Origin: Tolypeutes matacus
Taxonomy: Eukaryota > Chordata > Mammalia > Cingulata > Chlamyphoridae
Direction of reading: 5' to 3'
Assembly (NCBI GenBank): GCA_026826555.1
Contig: JAKSZT010033836.1
Coordinates: 210,216 to 274,215 of the forward strand
DNA length: 64,000 nucleotides
The notes below the pieces were generated by a model. The model was not told the DNA's origin. It saw only the letters and a list, made by a program, of their open reading frames with translations, and made no database searches. This document shows positions 23,401 through 34,461 of the stretch, in pieces. The position numbers and the translations under genes were made by a program. Numbering within the stretch: the first letter of the stretch is position 1; each line of letters starts with the position of its first letter.

Positions 23401-24272
23401 AATGTAGGGAAGCATCTACAGGACCTTGTAATAGGAAATGGTTTCATGAACTTCACAGCCAAAGCACGAGCAGCAAAAGAAAAAATAGATAAATGGGATC
23501 TCATCAAAATTAAAAACTTCTGCACCTCAAAGGACGTTAAGAAAATAAAAAGGCAGCCTACCCAATGGGAGAAAATATTTGGCAACCATATATCTGATAG
23601 GAGCCTAATATCCTGCATATATAAAGAAATCCTACACCTTGAAAATAAAAAGACAAACAACCCATTTCAAAAATGGGCTAGTGACCTGAAAAGACACTTC
23701 TCCAAGGAAGAAATACAAATGGCTAAATAGCACATGAAGAAATGCTCAACATCGCTAGCTATTAGGGAAATGCAAATCAAAACAATAATGATATACCATC
23801 TTACACCCATCTGAATGGCAGCTATCAGAAAAACAGCAGAATATACATGTTGGAGAGGATGTCGAGGAATAGGAACTCTCATCCACTCTGGTGGGATTGT
23901 GGAATGATCCAGCCACTGTGGAGGACATTTTGGTGATTCCTCAGAAAACTAACAATAGATCTTCCATATGATCCAGCAATTCCACTCCTGGGTATATACC
24001 CAGAAGAATTGAAAGGAAAGACACGAACAGATATATGCACACCAATGTTCATAGCAGCATTGTTCACAATTACCAAAAGTTGGAATCAGCCCCAGTGCCC
24101 ATCAAGAGATGAATGGATAAGCAAAATGTGGTACATACATACAATGGAATATTGCTCAGCTGTTAGAAGGAATAAAGTGCTAACACATAGAATAACATTG
24201 ATGAATCTTGAAGACCTTATGTTGAGTGAAGTAAGCCAGGCATTGAAGGATGAACAGTTTATGATGTCATAA
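20470..24272 (+). pseudogene. L1 ORF2 (copy A), disrupted
   Basis: ORF2p is the endonuclease/reverse transcriptase. It begins MAEVRN at 20470. Endonuclease motifs are visible: HRLAEWIRK, CCLQETH, AGDFNTPLSSLDR (about 20894-20932) and SDHN (about 21149). The reverse transcriptase follows, but its catalytic FADD motif reads FAED (about 22568-22579). The C-terminal end is near 24270 (LSEVSQALKDEQ). The zinc-knuckle region at about 23850-23900 has lost its normal HCWW pattern through a frameshift. Several stops (for example after NLL near the start) and indels split it into pieces. The length of about 3.8 kb is normal. Confidence 0.88.
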
Positions 24273-26850
24273 TTTGAACTGAGGAAAGTCAACAGTCTCT
24301 AAGAACCACTGTCTGTAAGATTGTTTAAAAAGGGAGAGAGAGAGAAGGGTAGATTGCGAGCCATAACCCATATGGACATAATCTATTGTAAAGTGATAGA
24401 GTATAGTTACATATTGAAGGATAGAACAGGTGGGTAGAGATATTACTGGGTTTGGTGGTGCAGGGTTAACTGGTAGGTAGATTAGGAAGGGCAGATTAGA
24501 ATACCCAGGGCATGTAACTATGAATCTTGTCATCCCATGAGCCAAAACAGAGGAGTGTCATATCCCCCAGGGGGAAGGAGAGGAAGGAACAGAGAAGATC
24601 AAACAGGGTATATTTAGTGGTCATTGGAAATATTCTTCATTACCATACAGTAATGGACGCAGGACATGGTAAATATCATCAAAAAATTTTAAACTGTACC
24701 GTCTAAAATGTAAACTATATTGTAAACCATTGACAATGTTTAGTAGCTATGATTCACTATCTGTATAACAGTTATAACAATGCTACCATCCACAAAATTT
24801 AAAAAAAGTTTTAATATGGGGTGGGGAAGGGGGAGAGAGTTTGGTATATGGGAATCTCTAGTATTCCATGTGTGACTTTGCTGTGATCTAAAGCTTCTTT
24901 GAGAAGTAAATGAAAATTTGTGATTCACTGGGGAATGAGAGGGGGAAGATGTCACGGTACACACTGGACATCCAATAATGCAGTGATATAAGGAGGAAAA
25001 ATAATAATAATAATTAAAGGAAATTTTGTTGTTTTTTTCCCATTTTCTTTTTGAGTGTCCAAATCCATTAATTATATTTTATTTTTAGTTCTTTATTTCT
25101 GAACTTCCTTGTATTTTATCTCTCACATTTAAGCTTATCATTTTTATTTCATTTTCTTATTAATTGTGTTTGGTTATTATGTGGGCTTCAGCTTTGAGGA
25201 AGGTTTAGGTCACAGAAGGGTTACAATGAGGGCTGCAGTGGACCATTGGTGGGGTGGGTCTGGGATGGGGGATTCATGGGAGTAAGTTCATATGAATATA
25301 AATGAAAAATATATAAAATTGTTCAAATGATCGAGGGATGGGCATGGTCATGGTGGGTAAACAGTCACTCAATAAATGAGGGAATCTTAATTCCTAGCCT
25401 GGAGAGCTCTGACACATGCTCCAAGGGAAAAGCAACAGTCCCCTGAGTGCAGGGGCAGTGTCTGACAAAAGAGGATGGCCCACTGATGGGTTCTTGTTAT
25501 TGATGACTAGCCTTAGAGTCTTGGCTCTTGTAATTGAAACTAAGGCTACTGTTATGGGGTGCCTAAGGTTTGCCACCTGAGAGCCTCCTTGTTAGTCAAA
25601 TGTGGCCTATCTCTAAGCCAAACACAGGATATGAATGCATTAACTTCCCCCCAACGTGGGACATGACTCCCAGGGATAAGCCTCCCTGGCAGGGAGGGAT
25701 TAATACAAAGTGCCAACTGGATATACAATTGGAAAAAGACCTTGAATAAAAGGGGGAAAAGGGAAAGACAAATGAGTTCATGTGGCTAAGAGACTTAAAA
25801 GAGTGTCGGGAGGTCATGCCAGTGGTAATGCTTATGCACACCTCAGTAGGATCTCATAGAACAGCAAAATGGATATCACCCCACACAGAGGGGCTCCTGA
25901 GGGCTCTGGAGACACCCAGGTCCTATATAATGGGGGATAGCCCCAGAGATTGATGCCTTATTAGTGGGCTCTATTTTGGAATCTGTGCTCCTGAGAATGA
26001 CAGAGTTGGACTCAAATAATTCCTCCCTGCACATAGTCCAACAGTCCCTTCTATTCAAACATATATGTGATGCTGGAGTTTTTAGGTGTACTTCCAGAGA
26101 CTGGAGCCTCTAGCCTACCTATGTGCCAGCTGTGCCTGAATCTTGGTGGAGCTGCAACTCCTACCCTACAGCTCAATGGACTCATCCAAGTCACCTGGCG
26201 AGGAGACGACTATGGGCAACGGCCATCCCAGGGAATGGAGAGGGCCTGAAGCTGCAGGCAGGATAATCCCATCCACCATATCCATGGGATATAAGCCCTC
26301 TCTCACTTGGAGGTGGTGTGGATGTCACCTTCCCAGTTCCCTCAGTATTGGGGGAAGAGCTATGCACTAGAGTGGACTTAAAGTTATTCTGTTGTAGACA
26401 TATTGTGATTCAAGCAGTGGAAGAAATTATACCAGTGAAGTGGAGCTGGTGGCCACTGGACGCTTTTGGGGCAGGGAGGGGAAGGGCAGTTGAAAAACAG
26501 GGGCTTCTTTGGAACTTGGGGGTTGTCCTGAGTGGGGTTTTGGCAACAGATGTAGACCATTTTACATCAGCATATACTATGCAGAACCGTGTGGGAGAGA
26601 GTGTGGTCTACGATGTCAACTGTGGTCAATGCTTGGTGGCAAGGCCCCGGGATGTGTATATCCATTATGGTTGATGTGCCACATTGATGAAGGATGTTTG
26701 TGTGGGATGTTGTGGGAGGTATGGGAGGTGGGGAACATGGGAATCCCTGTAATTTCTGTGTAATATCTAGGTATCCTAAGCACCTTTTAATATATATAAC
26801 ATTTATGTAAAAAACAAACAAACAAGCAACAACAACAAAAAAACAATTGC
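24273..26850 (+). repeat. L1 copy A extended 3' UTR (two end modules)
   Basis: The 3' UTR is 2.6 kb, several times the usual mammalian L1 3' UTR. It has G-rich purine tracts ('ggggtggggaagggggagag' near 24820). A first L1-end-like module ('tatatgggaatctctag' near 24844, 'tctaaagcttcttt' near 24886) leads into an (AAT)n tract (24998-25013). About 1.7 kb later a second end module ('acatgggaatccctgta' near 26734) is followed by the real A-rich tail. Copy B has the same order, so the arrangement belongs to the family. Confidence 0.8.
24998..25013 (+). repeat. (AAT)n tract inside L1 3' UTR
   Basis: A short AAT/ATA simple repeat directly after the first 3'-end-like module of copy A. Copy B has an A/G-rich and (TA)n tract at the equivalent place (41777-41827). 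Confidence 0.8.
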
Positions 26851-28117
26851 TTATAGCTCCTGTTAGCAAGCTTTCACTATAATTCAGCTAAACATGAAAT
26901 TTAGGTTCTTGGGAATCTTTTCTTAACAAAATAAGGTATTGGAAATAAAACACAGGTGTTAGAAATGTAAATTCTAATTTCATTATTTAATAGAATTTTC
27001 AAAGTGAAATATGTGGCATTGTTTCCTGTAAGAATCAGGTTCTTCAAGGCCAAAGGAACAAAGTATTAAAATGAATTTAAACCCTTGAAAAGGAGTAAAG
27101 TTTTAATTATAACTAATAACACATTTGGGCAAATTATTTAGAAATGAATGCATCCATGATATAAACTCAGGTTATTTCTATAAAATAATTTCTATGGTTC
27201 ATGTGATTATAGCAATACTAATATGAGTCATATCCTGAAAAATACTCTTGGGACTATTTATGAAATAATTATTTCTAAAATAAATAATTCAGTCACCCTT
27301 AATAATAACAGGATAAACAAGGATTTCATAATTTTTTCATCAAGTCATGTAATCCTTTGTTTATTAAATAAATAAATAATTGAAGTCCAATGTATGCCAA
27401 GAGCCATTCTCAGGCATGCATTGTTTTAACCTCATCTTACAGGAAGCCTTCTTTTCTCAATTTTATGTATACAGTTATTATTATATAATCTTTTTATATA
27501 AATCAAAAGAAATATCACAGCTTTCATTTTTTATTTTTTTTCCACAATATTGTTAATTATATAATGTTTTCCAATCCAGAATTAAGACCTTGGATGAGGC
27601 CAATGAAATACTCAAATTGAGTGCAAGCAACTTAATAATCAAGATAAATAATATTCAATGCAATATTTAAAAACAATGCAAAATCACACAATAAACAAAA
27701 TATAAAGATTTTAAATAAAGACAGGATCCTATCCTGTATTCTTGTACAACTCACCACACTCATTTCACCATAAACCTGGCTATCGGAAAGCAAATTACAC
27801 CAGTACAAGAAATACATCTTAACTAAGATTGCCTTTTCATCCCATCCACATAGTGGATGCACACTTTGTTTCATTCCCTGAGCAAGTACAACTATTAAAA
27901 TATTTCCTTTTCCAAAATAATCTGATATATATATGGTTGGCCTTTTCATATAAGATTTAGAATTAATTACTTTAAAATACACTGTAGGATAGATTATTAA
28001 ATAAAATAATTTATTTCTACAATACTCATTCTGATTCACACCATGCTTATTAATATTTCTGATGATGACATGTTGTTTTGTTCAGATAAACGTTTTGAGC
28101 ATTAACTGCATTAGACC
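26851..28117. other. Intergenic, AT-rich, no gene seen
   Basis: This stretch appears single-copy and AT-rich. A MIR/L2-like trace may exist near 27388-27465 ('catcttacagg'), but it is too weak to call. I see no open frame that looks like a gene. It forms the upstream flank of the olfactory receptor pseudogene. Confidence 0.6.
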
Positions 28118-29082
28118 ATGGAAGCCACCAATAATGCCACTGAATTCATTCTATTTATTGGGATGTTCCCAGAACAAGAAAATTAAATATTTGTGCTTTC
28201 TATTACTCTTATTTTGTTATATAGCTATTTGGATGGGATACTTGCTCATAATTTTTATCACATTCAGTCAGTTTATTGACCAATCTACGTATTTCTTCCT
28301 TAATTACCTTGGTCTCTCAGATGTATGTTATACCTCAAAGGTGACACCCAAGGTAATTGCAGACTTAGTGACAGAAAGAAACACTATTTTTTAATACTAG
28401 TTGCATGTCACAGCTCTTTACCATGTACTTGTTTGGCAGCATCGAGGTCTGCATCTTTACAGTGATGGCTTATGACTGCTATGTGGCCTCTGCAAGCCCC
28501 TGTACTACACTGTCATCATGAGCAGGCAGAGGTGTGATTTCCTGGTCATTGCTTGCTATGCTGGGGCATTTCTGCATTCCTTTGTCCAGTGTCCCCTCCC
28601 CATCAATTTACAATTCTGTGGCCCCAATGAAATAGATCGCTACTACTGTGATATGTATCTTTTGCTGAAACTGGCCTGCACTGTCACAGACAAAGTAGGA
28701 ATCCCAGTCATTGACAGTTCAGATATGATGGGTTTGGTGACAATTGTCTTCATGAAATCTTACTTTTTGATTTATACACCACCAGGGTTTACACTACAGA
28801 AAGCCACAGAAAAGCTTTTTCCACTTGTAGTATCATATAACAGTGGTTCTATTCTTTATGCCTGTTCTCTTCATTTACATTAGATCAACCACAACTTTTC
28901 CAGAAGATAAAGTGTTTTCTCTTTTCTACACCATCATTGTCCCCATGTTCAACCCTCTGATCTACATGCTGAGTCTTGGAAATGAAGAATGCCTTAAGGC
29001 AAGGATGGAGCCAAAAAGAATTTCTGACTGGGAAGCAAATGATCTGAAAAGCATTCTGCTATGCATTACACACCCTGATTAA
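28118..29082 (+). pseudogene. Olfactory receptor pseudogene, OR4-like (class II)
   Basis: Olfactory receptors are seven-helix G-protein-coupled odorant receptors encoded by one coding exon. The start fits at 28118 ([12 protein letters not shown]). The first frame breaks at about 28179. TM1-TM2 then reads in another frame ([31 protein letters not shown]). A frameshift near 28393 follows. TM3 ends with MAYDCYVA (28465-28488), where the usual DRY Arg is Cys. A one-base loss at about 28489 follows, then CKPLYYTVIM, FCGPNEIDRYYCDMY in EC2, and decayed TM5/TM6. The last frame gives [14 protein letters not shown] and NPLIYML (TM7), with a stop at 29082. Overall length (about 320 codons) is normal. 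FCGPN, CDxYPLLKLAC-like and TTFPEDK motifs indicate family 4. At least four frame disruptions exclude function. Confidence 0.9.
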
Positions 29083-30244
29083 GTGATGTTTGCTTTATCT
29101 CAAGTTTATTAAAGCATGAACTCTGCTATAAGAAAAAATAAATATAGCCACTAGCATCAGTATATTAATATTAACATTATAATTTACCTTGAGATACTTT
29201 TTTCTCTCTTTATGTTTCTTACATCATTCCCTGACATATTTGGTCATTCCTTACTTGTTAATATCTTGTTTCATTCTTAGTTTATATTTTTCCTTTATAT
29301 TTAATTCACAGGTGATTAACTGGAACCTATCTTTCTATACTTTGTTTTCATGAATGAATCTCCAAACATATATAAGCTACACTAATACCAATCATCCCAG
29401 ACTTAAAAGCCATTAAGACATATGATCTTTCCTGTATTTCTCATCAAAACAAAAAAAAATGGAGCATCAGAAATTCAGAAATATATTTCAGAAATTATTC
29501 CATGCTTTCATGTTTACATTGCAACAAAATAAAGACCAAAAATTATTTATGTAGGGTCTAAATAGTAAACATATTACTTTTAAAAGAAATAACAGAAAAA
29601 AAATTGGGAAGATTTTCCTAAAGTTATTTTAATGAGGTCATTTTAAAAAATCACTAAATTTCAATATTATTGTAATATGTGCTACGTGTATGCTATACTG
29701 CAAGTCCTCTTCACTTAGCAGTGAAAAGTTATTATGGGTAAAAAACAGGTCAGCCATATAATTTATTATCCAAGTTGAGAAGCATTGACTCTAAAAGGGG
29801 GTCTTACTAATAATTATGCTCTAACTATAGACATAAAATGCTATAGTATCAGGCTCCATTTAAATGTCTGAGAATTCTGGAAACCCCAGTGAAAAATTCA
29901 GTGCCAGATGAGGAGTCTTCACTTAAGATAGCTCCTTAGTGACAATGGGACTGTAATTGCAAAGGCAAATACTCATACTGACAAAACTTGATCCAAAGTA
30001 TGTTTAAATTAATTATTTCTATTATCATCAAAATGAAAACTACAAATGTCCATGTGTCTTAGAAATTCCACAGATTTGAAAAATATTTTCCAAAAATAAA
30101 TTAACAAATTATGATGACATTAAAAACATTTTAACAAAGTTTTATTTCAATTAACACATATATTTGTGAGAAATTCAGATTTTTTTCTCAGAAAAAAAGT
30201 CACCATAATTGCTAGTTTTAAAATAATAATCAAATTATCTTTTT
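29083..30244. other. Intergenic, AT-rich, no gene seen
   Basis: This AT-rich sequence lies downstream of the olfactory receptor pseudogene. I recognise no repeat, RNA gene or coding frame. Confidence 0.6.
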
Positions 30245-30248
30245 AAAA

Positions 30249-30920
30249 AATTTTTGAAGTATATCATTCATACATGAGCATACATAAACAATAAGTGTGT
30301 AGGAATTGTTGTGAACTTACAAAACAAATCAGCATAGCATCATACAGGGCTCTCACATCTCAGGCTACCATCAATAACTTGCATTGTTGTTAAACATTTT
30401 TTTCTAATGATTAAAGAGTATCCTCAAAATATTACTACTAACCAAACATTTTCCCGCAACCCACCCGATTATGGCTATTATTTTTATATCATTTATAAAT
30501 GAACATACATAAACAATGAGTATATAATAAAAGCTGTGAACTTAGAAAACAAACGTTCATAACATCATACAGGGGTTCCAAACATCAACCCTCCCCCAAC
30601 ACTTTGCATTATCACAAGACATTTGTTACAAATTATGAAAGGATATTGTCAAAATCTTACTAATAATTATAGTCCTTATCTTACATTTGGTGTATTTTTC
30701 CTCAACCCACCCTATTATTATTTTTTAAATATATTTTTATGACAGAAGCTGTAAACTTACAAAGTAATCATGCACATGTGCAGAATTCCCAAACAACATC
30801 CCTCTATCAACACACCACAACTTGGTGGAACAGTTGTTACGGATTATGAGATAATATCATCTGATTATTGCCAGGTCCATAGCATACATTTGGCACATGA
30901 TTTCCACAGTCCCCCATTAT
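30249..30920 (-). repeat. Three diverged tandem units (~200-240 bp) in L1 3' UTR
   Basis: Units lie at about 30249-30480, 30481-30720 and 30721-30920. Units 1 and 2 share 'gcatacataaacaat' / 'acatacataaacaat', 'catcatacaggg' (30342 and 30567) and 'caacccaccc' / 'caacccaccc' at their ends. Unit 3 shares 'agctgtaaacttacaaa' with unit 1/2 'gctgtgaacttagaaaa' and then diverges. They sit in the antisense L1's 3' UTR. Confidence 0.7.
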
Positions 30921-33369
30921 CAACACACTACATCTTTGGCATAGATGCAAGAATATTACATTATTACTGTTAACCAGAATCCATAGGTGGCTCCAGTTGT
31001 ATTTTTCCCATGCTTCTCCACATTCCCACCACACTGCAATAGTGATGTACATCTGCTCTAGCTGAGAAAAGAAACTCTTGCATCTGTACCATCAGTCACA
31101 ACTCCCATCCACCTCTCGGTTTACTGTGCTATTTAGTCCTTAGATTATTCTTTAGCTTTCTGACAATTGGCATTTACATCCCTAGACTACCATTTTCAGC
31201 CACACCCCCTTTTAAAACCTGCTATTAATCACTATAATGTGTTACCATCAAATCTGTATATTTCCACACTTTTATAGTAAAGTTAATTAAAACTTCTACA
31301 TACAGGAAATATCATTAGTCCATCTCAGTCCTCCTCTTTTCTCCTTTAATAATGCACCAACTTTGATCACATCTTGAAGATATTTTCCTACACTTTTTTC
31401 TAGAAGCTTTATGGTTCTTGCTTTTATATTTTGGTTTTTTATACATTTTGACTTAATTTTTGTAAAAGGTGTGAGATAGGGGTCATCTTTCCTTCTTTTG
31501 GCATGGATATCCAATTATCTTAGCACCATTTGTTGAATGGACTGTTCTGTCCACGCTGCATAGGTTTGACAGGCTAGTCAAAACTCACTTGACCACAGAT
31601 GTGAGGATCTGTTTCTGAACCATCAATTTGGTTCCATTGGTCAATGTGTCTGTCTTTATGCCAGTACCATGATGTTTTTACCACTGTAGCTATGTAATAT
31701 GATTAAAGTCCAGAAGTGAAAGTCCTCCAACTTTGTATTTTCTTGGCTATTCAGGACCCTTTACTGTTGAAAATAAATTTGATAATCATGTTTTCCATTT
31801 ATTTAAAAAATGGTGGAATTTTTATCGAGATTGCATTGAATCTGTTTATCAATTTGAGTAGAATTGACATCTTACGATATTTACTCTTCCAATCCATGAG
31901 CGCAGAAAGTTCTTCAAATTATTTAAGTCTTTTTAAAAAATTTATTTTAACAATGAGTTGTAGTTTTCTGAAAACAAGTGTTTTACATTATTGGTTAAGG
32001 CTATTCTTGAATATTTGGCTTTTATCTGTCATATTTTGTTTTCATCACTCTTTTGACAGTTTTAGTTTCTATTATTGATATAATCTTCATTCCTAGACTC
32101 TCTTCAAGGCCTCTATTTTCTGTCTTTTCTTTACAGGCTGTAGCACACCCTTTGGTATTTCCTGCAATGCAACCTCTTGGTTACAATCTCTCTCAGTACC
32201 TGGTTATCTGTGAATATTCTAAACTTGTCCTCATTTTGAAAGCCAATCTTGCTGGATATAAGATTTTTGGCTGGAAGTTTTTCTCTTGCAGTATCTTAAA
32301 TATATCATACCACTATCTTCTTGCCTCTTTGGTTTCTGGTGAGAAATCAGCACTTAATCTTATTGGATATCTCATATGTTATGTATTACTTTTCTCTTGC
32401 TTCCTCTGAATTCTCTCTTTGTCTTTGGCATTTGACATTTTGATTAGTATGTTTCTCAGAGTTGGTCTATTCAGATTTTTTCAGATGGGAGTATGCTGTA
32501 CATCTTGGACATGTATATCTTTGCCCTTCAATAGGGTTGGGAAATTTTCTAGCATTATTTTTTCAAATATTCTTTCTGCCCCTTTTCCCTTCTCTTCTCC
32601 TTCTGGGACACTATAAGACATATGTTTGCACATTGATTGCTTTTGTTTAATTCTCTGAGACCTTGTTCAAGTTTTTACAATCTTTTCTTCATCTGTTCTT
32701 TTGTATGTTCAGTTTTAGCAGCCATTTCTTCAAGCTCACCAATCCTTTCTTCTGTCTCCTCAAATCTGCTATTATATGATTCCAGTGTATGTTTTATTTC
32801 ATTTTTTGCAACTTTCATTCTCATAAGATCTGTTATTATTTTATGTATGCTTTCAAATTTTTCTTTGTGCTCATCCAATGCCTTCTTAGCATCCTTAATT
32901 TCTTTAGCCATATCATTGAATTTAATAAGGAGATTTGTTTGAATATCTATGATTAGTTGTCTCCACTCTTTTATGTCATCTCAATGCCTATGTTATTCCT
33001 TTAATTAGGCCATATCTTCCTGTCTTTTGGTGTGGATTATAATTTTTTATTGGTGTCTTGGCATCCGGCTTACTAGAGTATTTATTCTGGGTGCAGATTT
33101 TCTCTTTAGTTTAGGGCTTCCTGCCCTTCCTGGTTGTATATTAGGAGCCAAGTATGTAGTTAGTGCTGTAAGTTGTGAAGGCTCAAGCTGCTCTCATTGC
33201 CCCAAGGACCAATGAATCTTCTTACAACTTTCTTCTTTGTGAGGGGTGGGAAGAGAGCTACATCTGTATGGAATAATCCATGTCATGAAGGCCTAGACTG
33301 TAGTTGCCCAGAGAGACTGATGAAGCTTCATGCCCCTTTCTCCACTGCCTGAGTTGGGGAAGGATCTGT

Positions 33370-34255
33370 AGGTGTGGTCAGCAATCTATGCAGGGCAGGT
33401 CCAAGATGGCCACAGTTTCCCTTGTATACTTCTGATTATTCAGTCTTTGGCAGCTAAATGTACCTGCAGTTACCTGGATAGGCTGGTGCAAGGCCCTCCA
33501 GCTTCTTCCATGCTAGATTTGGGGCTGGAACCTAGACTGGGGCTGCAAGCCAATCTGGGTGAACAAAACCATTCTTTACCATCACTGTGATTTTCAGTCA
33601 GCCCAGCTTCCCCTCATTCTGGGGGTGGAGTCAAAATGGTGGCTACCAGTTTCTTTCTGACTTGTACAGGTTCAACCTTTTCTATTCATAGAGTTATACT
33701 TTAGCCACCCAAATTTACTAATCAGTAGCTGAAATCAGTTGGCCACCTGTCCCTTCCTCCTCTGTTTTTGGGAAATGAAGCTATCAATTCCTGCCACAGA
33801 ATACCTCCTTTAGCAGCTTTCACTGCCAAAGTAGGGTGATAACCAGACTCCTTGATGTGGCCTGTGTTTTCCCAGAAAGGCTGGTGCAACTCCCCTTGCT
33901 TTCTCCCTGCCAAAGATGTTCCTGGGGCTTATACCAGAGCTTATTTACATGGAAAGAAGCCAGTCCCTAACAGCACTGTGATTTTCACTCAGCCTCACTT
34001 CATCTCGTGTCAGCCACATAGTTAAGATGGTGGCTACCAGCCTCCTTCTGACTTGGACAGATTCAATCTTTAGCTATTCTTAGGATTATAATTTAACCTG
34101 CTGAATTTACTTATCAGTAGCTGAAGGTGGTGCCCAACTGTCTCTTTCTCTTTCATTTTTGGGAAATGGGGCTTCCAGTTCCAGCCACAGAATAGCTTAT
34201 GAGATGGCTTCTACCTCCATTGGAGGATGGGAACTCTCTAATTATCTTTTGATAG
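33370..34255 (-). repeat. L1 5' UTR with two ~391-398 bp tandem monomers
   Basis: GGCTGGTGCAA occurs at 33481 and 33879 (offset 398), and GGCTACCAG at 33641 and 34032 (offset 391). Intervening blocks correspond: 'cactgtgattttca', 'tttactaatcagtagctga' versus 'tttacttatcagtagctga', and 'tttttgggaaatg'. This is a repeated 5' promoter-monomer design, as known from rodent L1. The monomer sequence is unrelated by eye to the 213-bp unit of the full-length copies. Confidence 0.75.
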
Positions 34256-34461
34256 AAGACGTGTAGGAAAAAAATGAAAACTAGAGTTGGATGAGATTTT
34301 TAGAATAGATAAAATAGAAGAATGTCTGGTTAAACTTGTTAAGTAAAACATATGATTGGGTAATTGAATCCAGATTAACTAAAGAAGATTTTAATTTTGT
34401 TAAATTCTATTAGAAAATTATTCCCATATTTTCCCTGGAAGTGTCTCTAAAGATAATCACA

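Larger units (their letters stand above)
17598..26850 (+). mobile_element. Full-length L1, copy A (inactivated)
   Basis: This complete L1 spans about 9.25 kb. It comprises a GC-rich 5' UTR starting with a 'gaggcaagatggc' motif (1.84 kb), ORF1 (19435-20409), ORF2 (20470-24272), a very long 3' UTR (2.6 kb), and an A-rich tail around 26808-26846. It aligns throughout with the copy at 34462-43640; in the last 170 bases of ORF2 I count roughly 10% differences by eye. Both ORFs carry stops and frameshifts, so it cannot move by itself. No convincing target-site duplication is visible. Confidence 0.9.
30245..34255 (-). mobile_element. L1 antisense copy with tandem UTR modules, internally deleted
   Basis: Read on the minus strand, the order is 5' UTR (about 34255-32970), ORF1 (about 32960-32240), a small C-terminal half of ORF2 (about 32085-31290) and 3' UTR (about 31290-30245). 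The endonuclease and most of the reverse transcriptase are missing at a junction near 32085-32240. The minus-strand frame 32911-32675 is an unbroken ORF1 coiled-coil piece (EIKDAKKALDEHKEKFE). The element keeps both ends yet is only 4 kb. It is probably a deletion derivative. Confidence 0.8.

Noticed and set aside
24815..24840. G-quadruplex regulatory element
   Set aside because: The G-rich purine tract is typical of L1 3' UTRs; I could not show a specific regulatory role from sequence alone.
28062..28394. Functional olfactory receptor start at 28062
   Set aside because: That ATG is upstream and out of frame with the normal receptor start (28118); the frame only catches TM1-TM2 after a frameshift.
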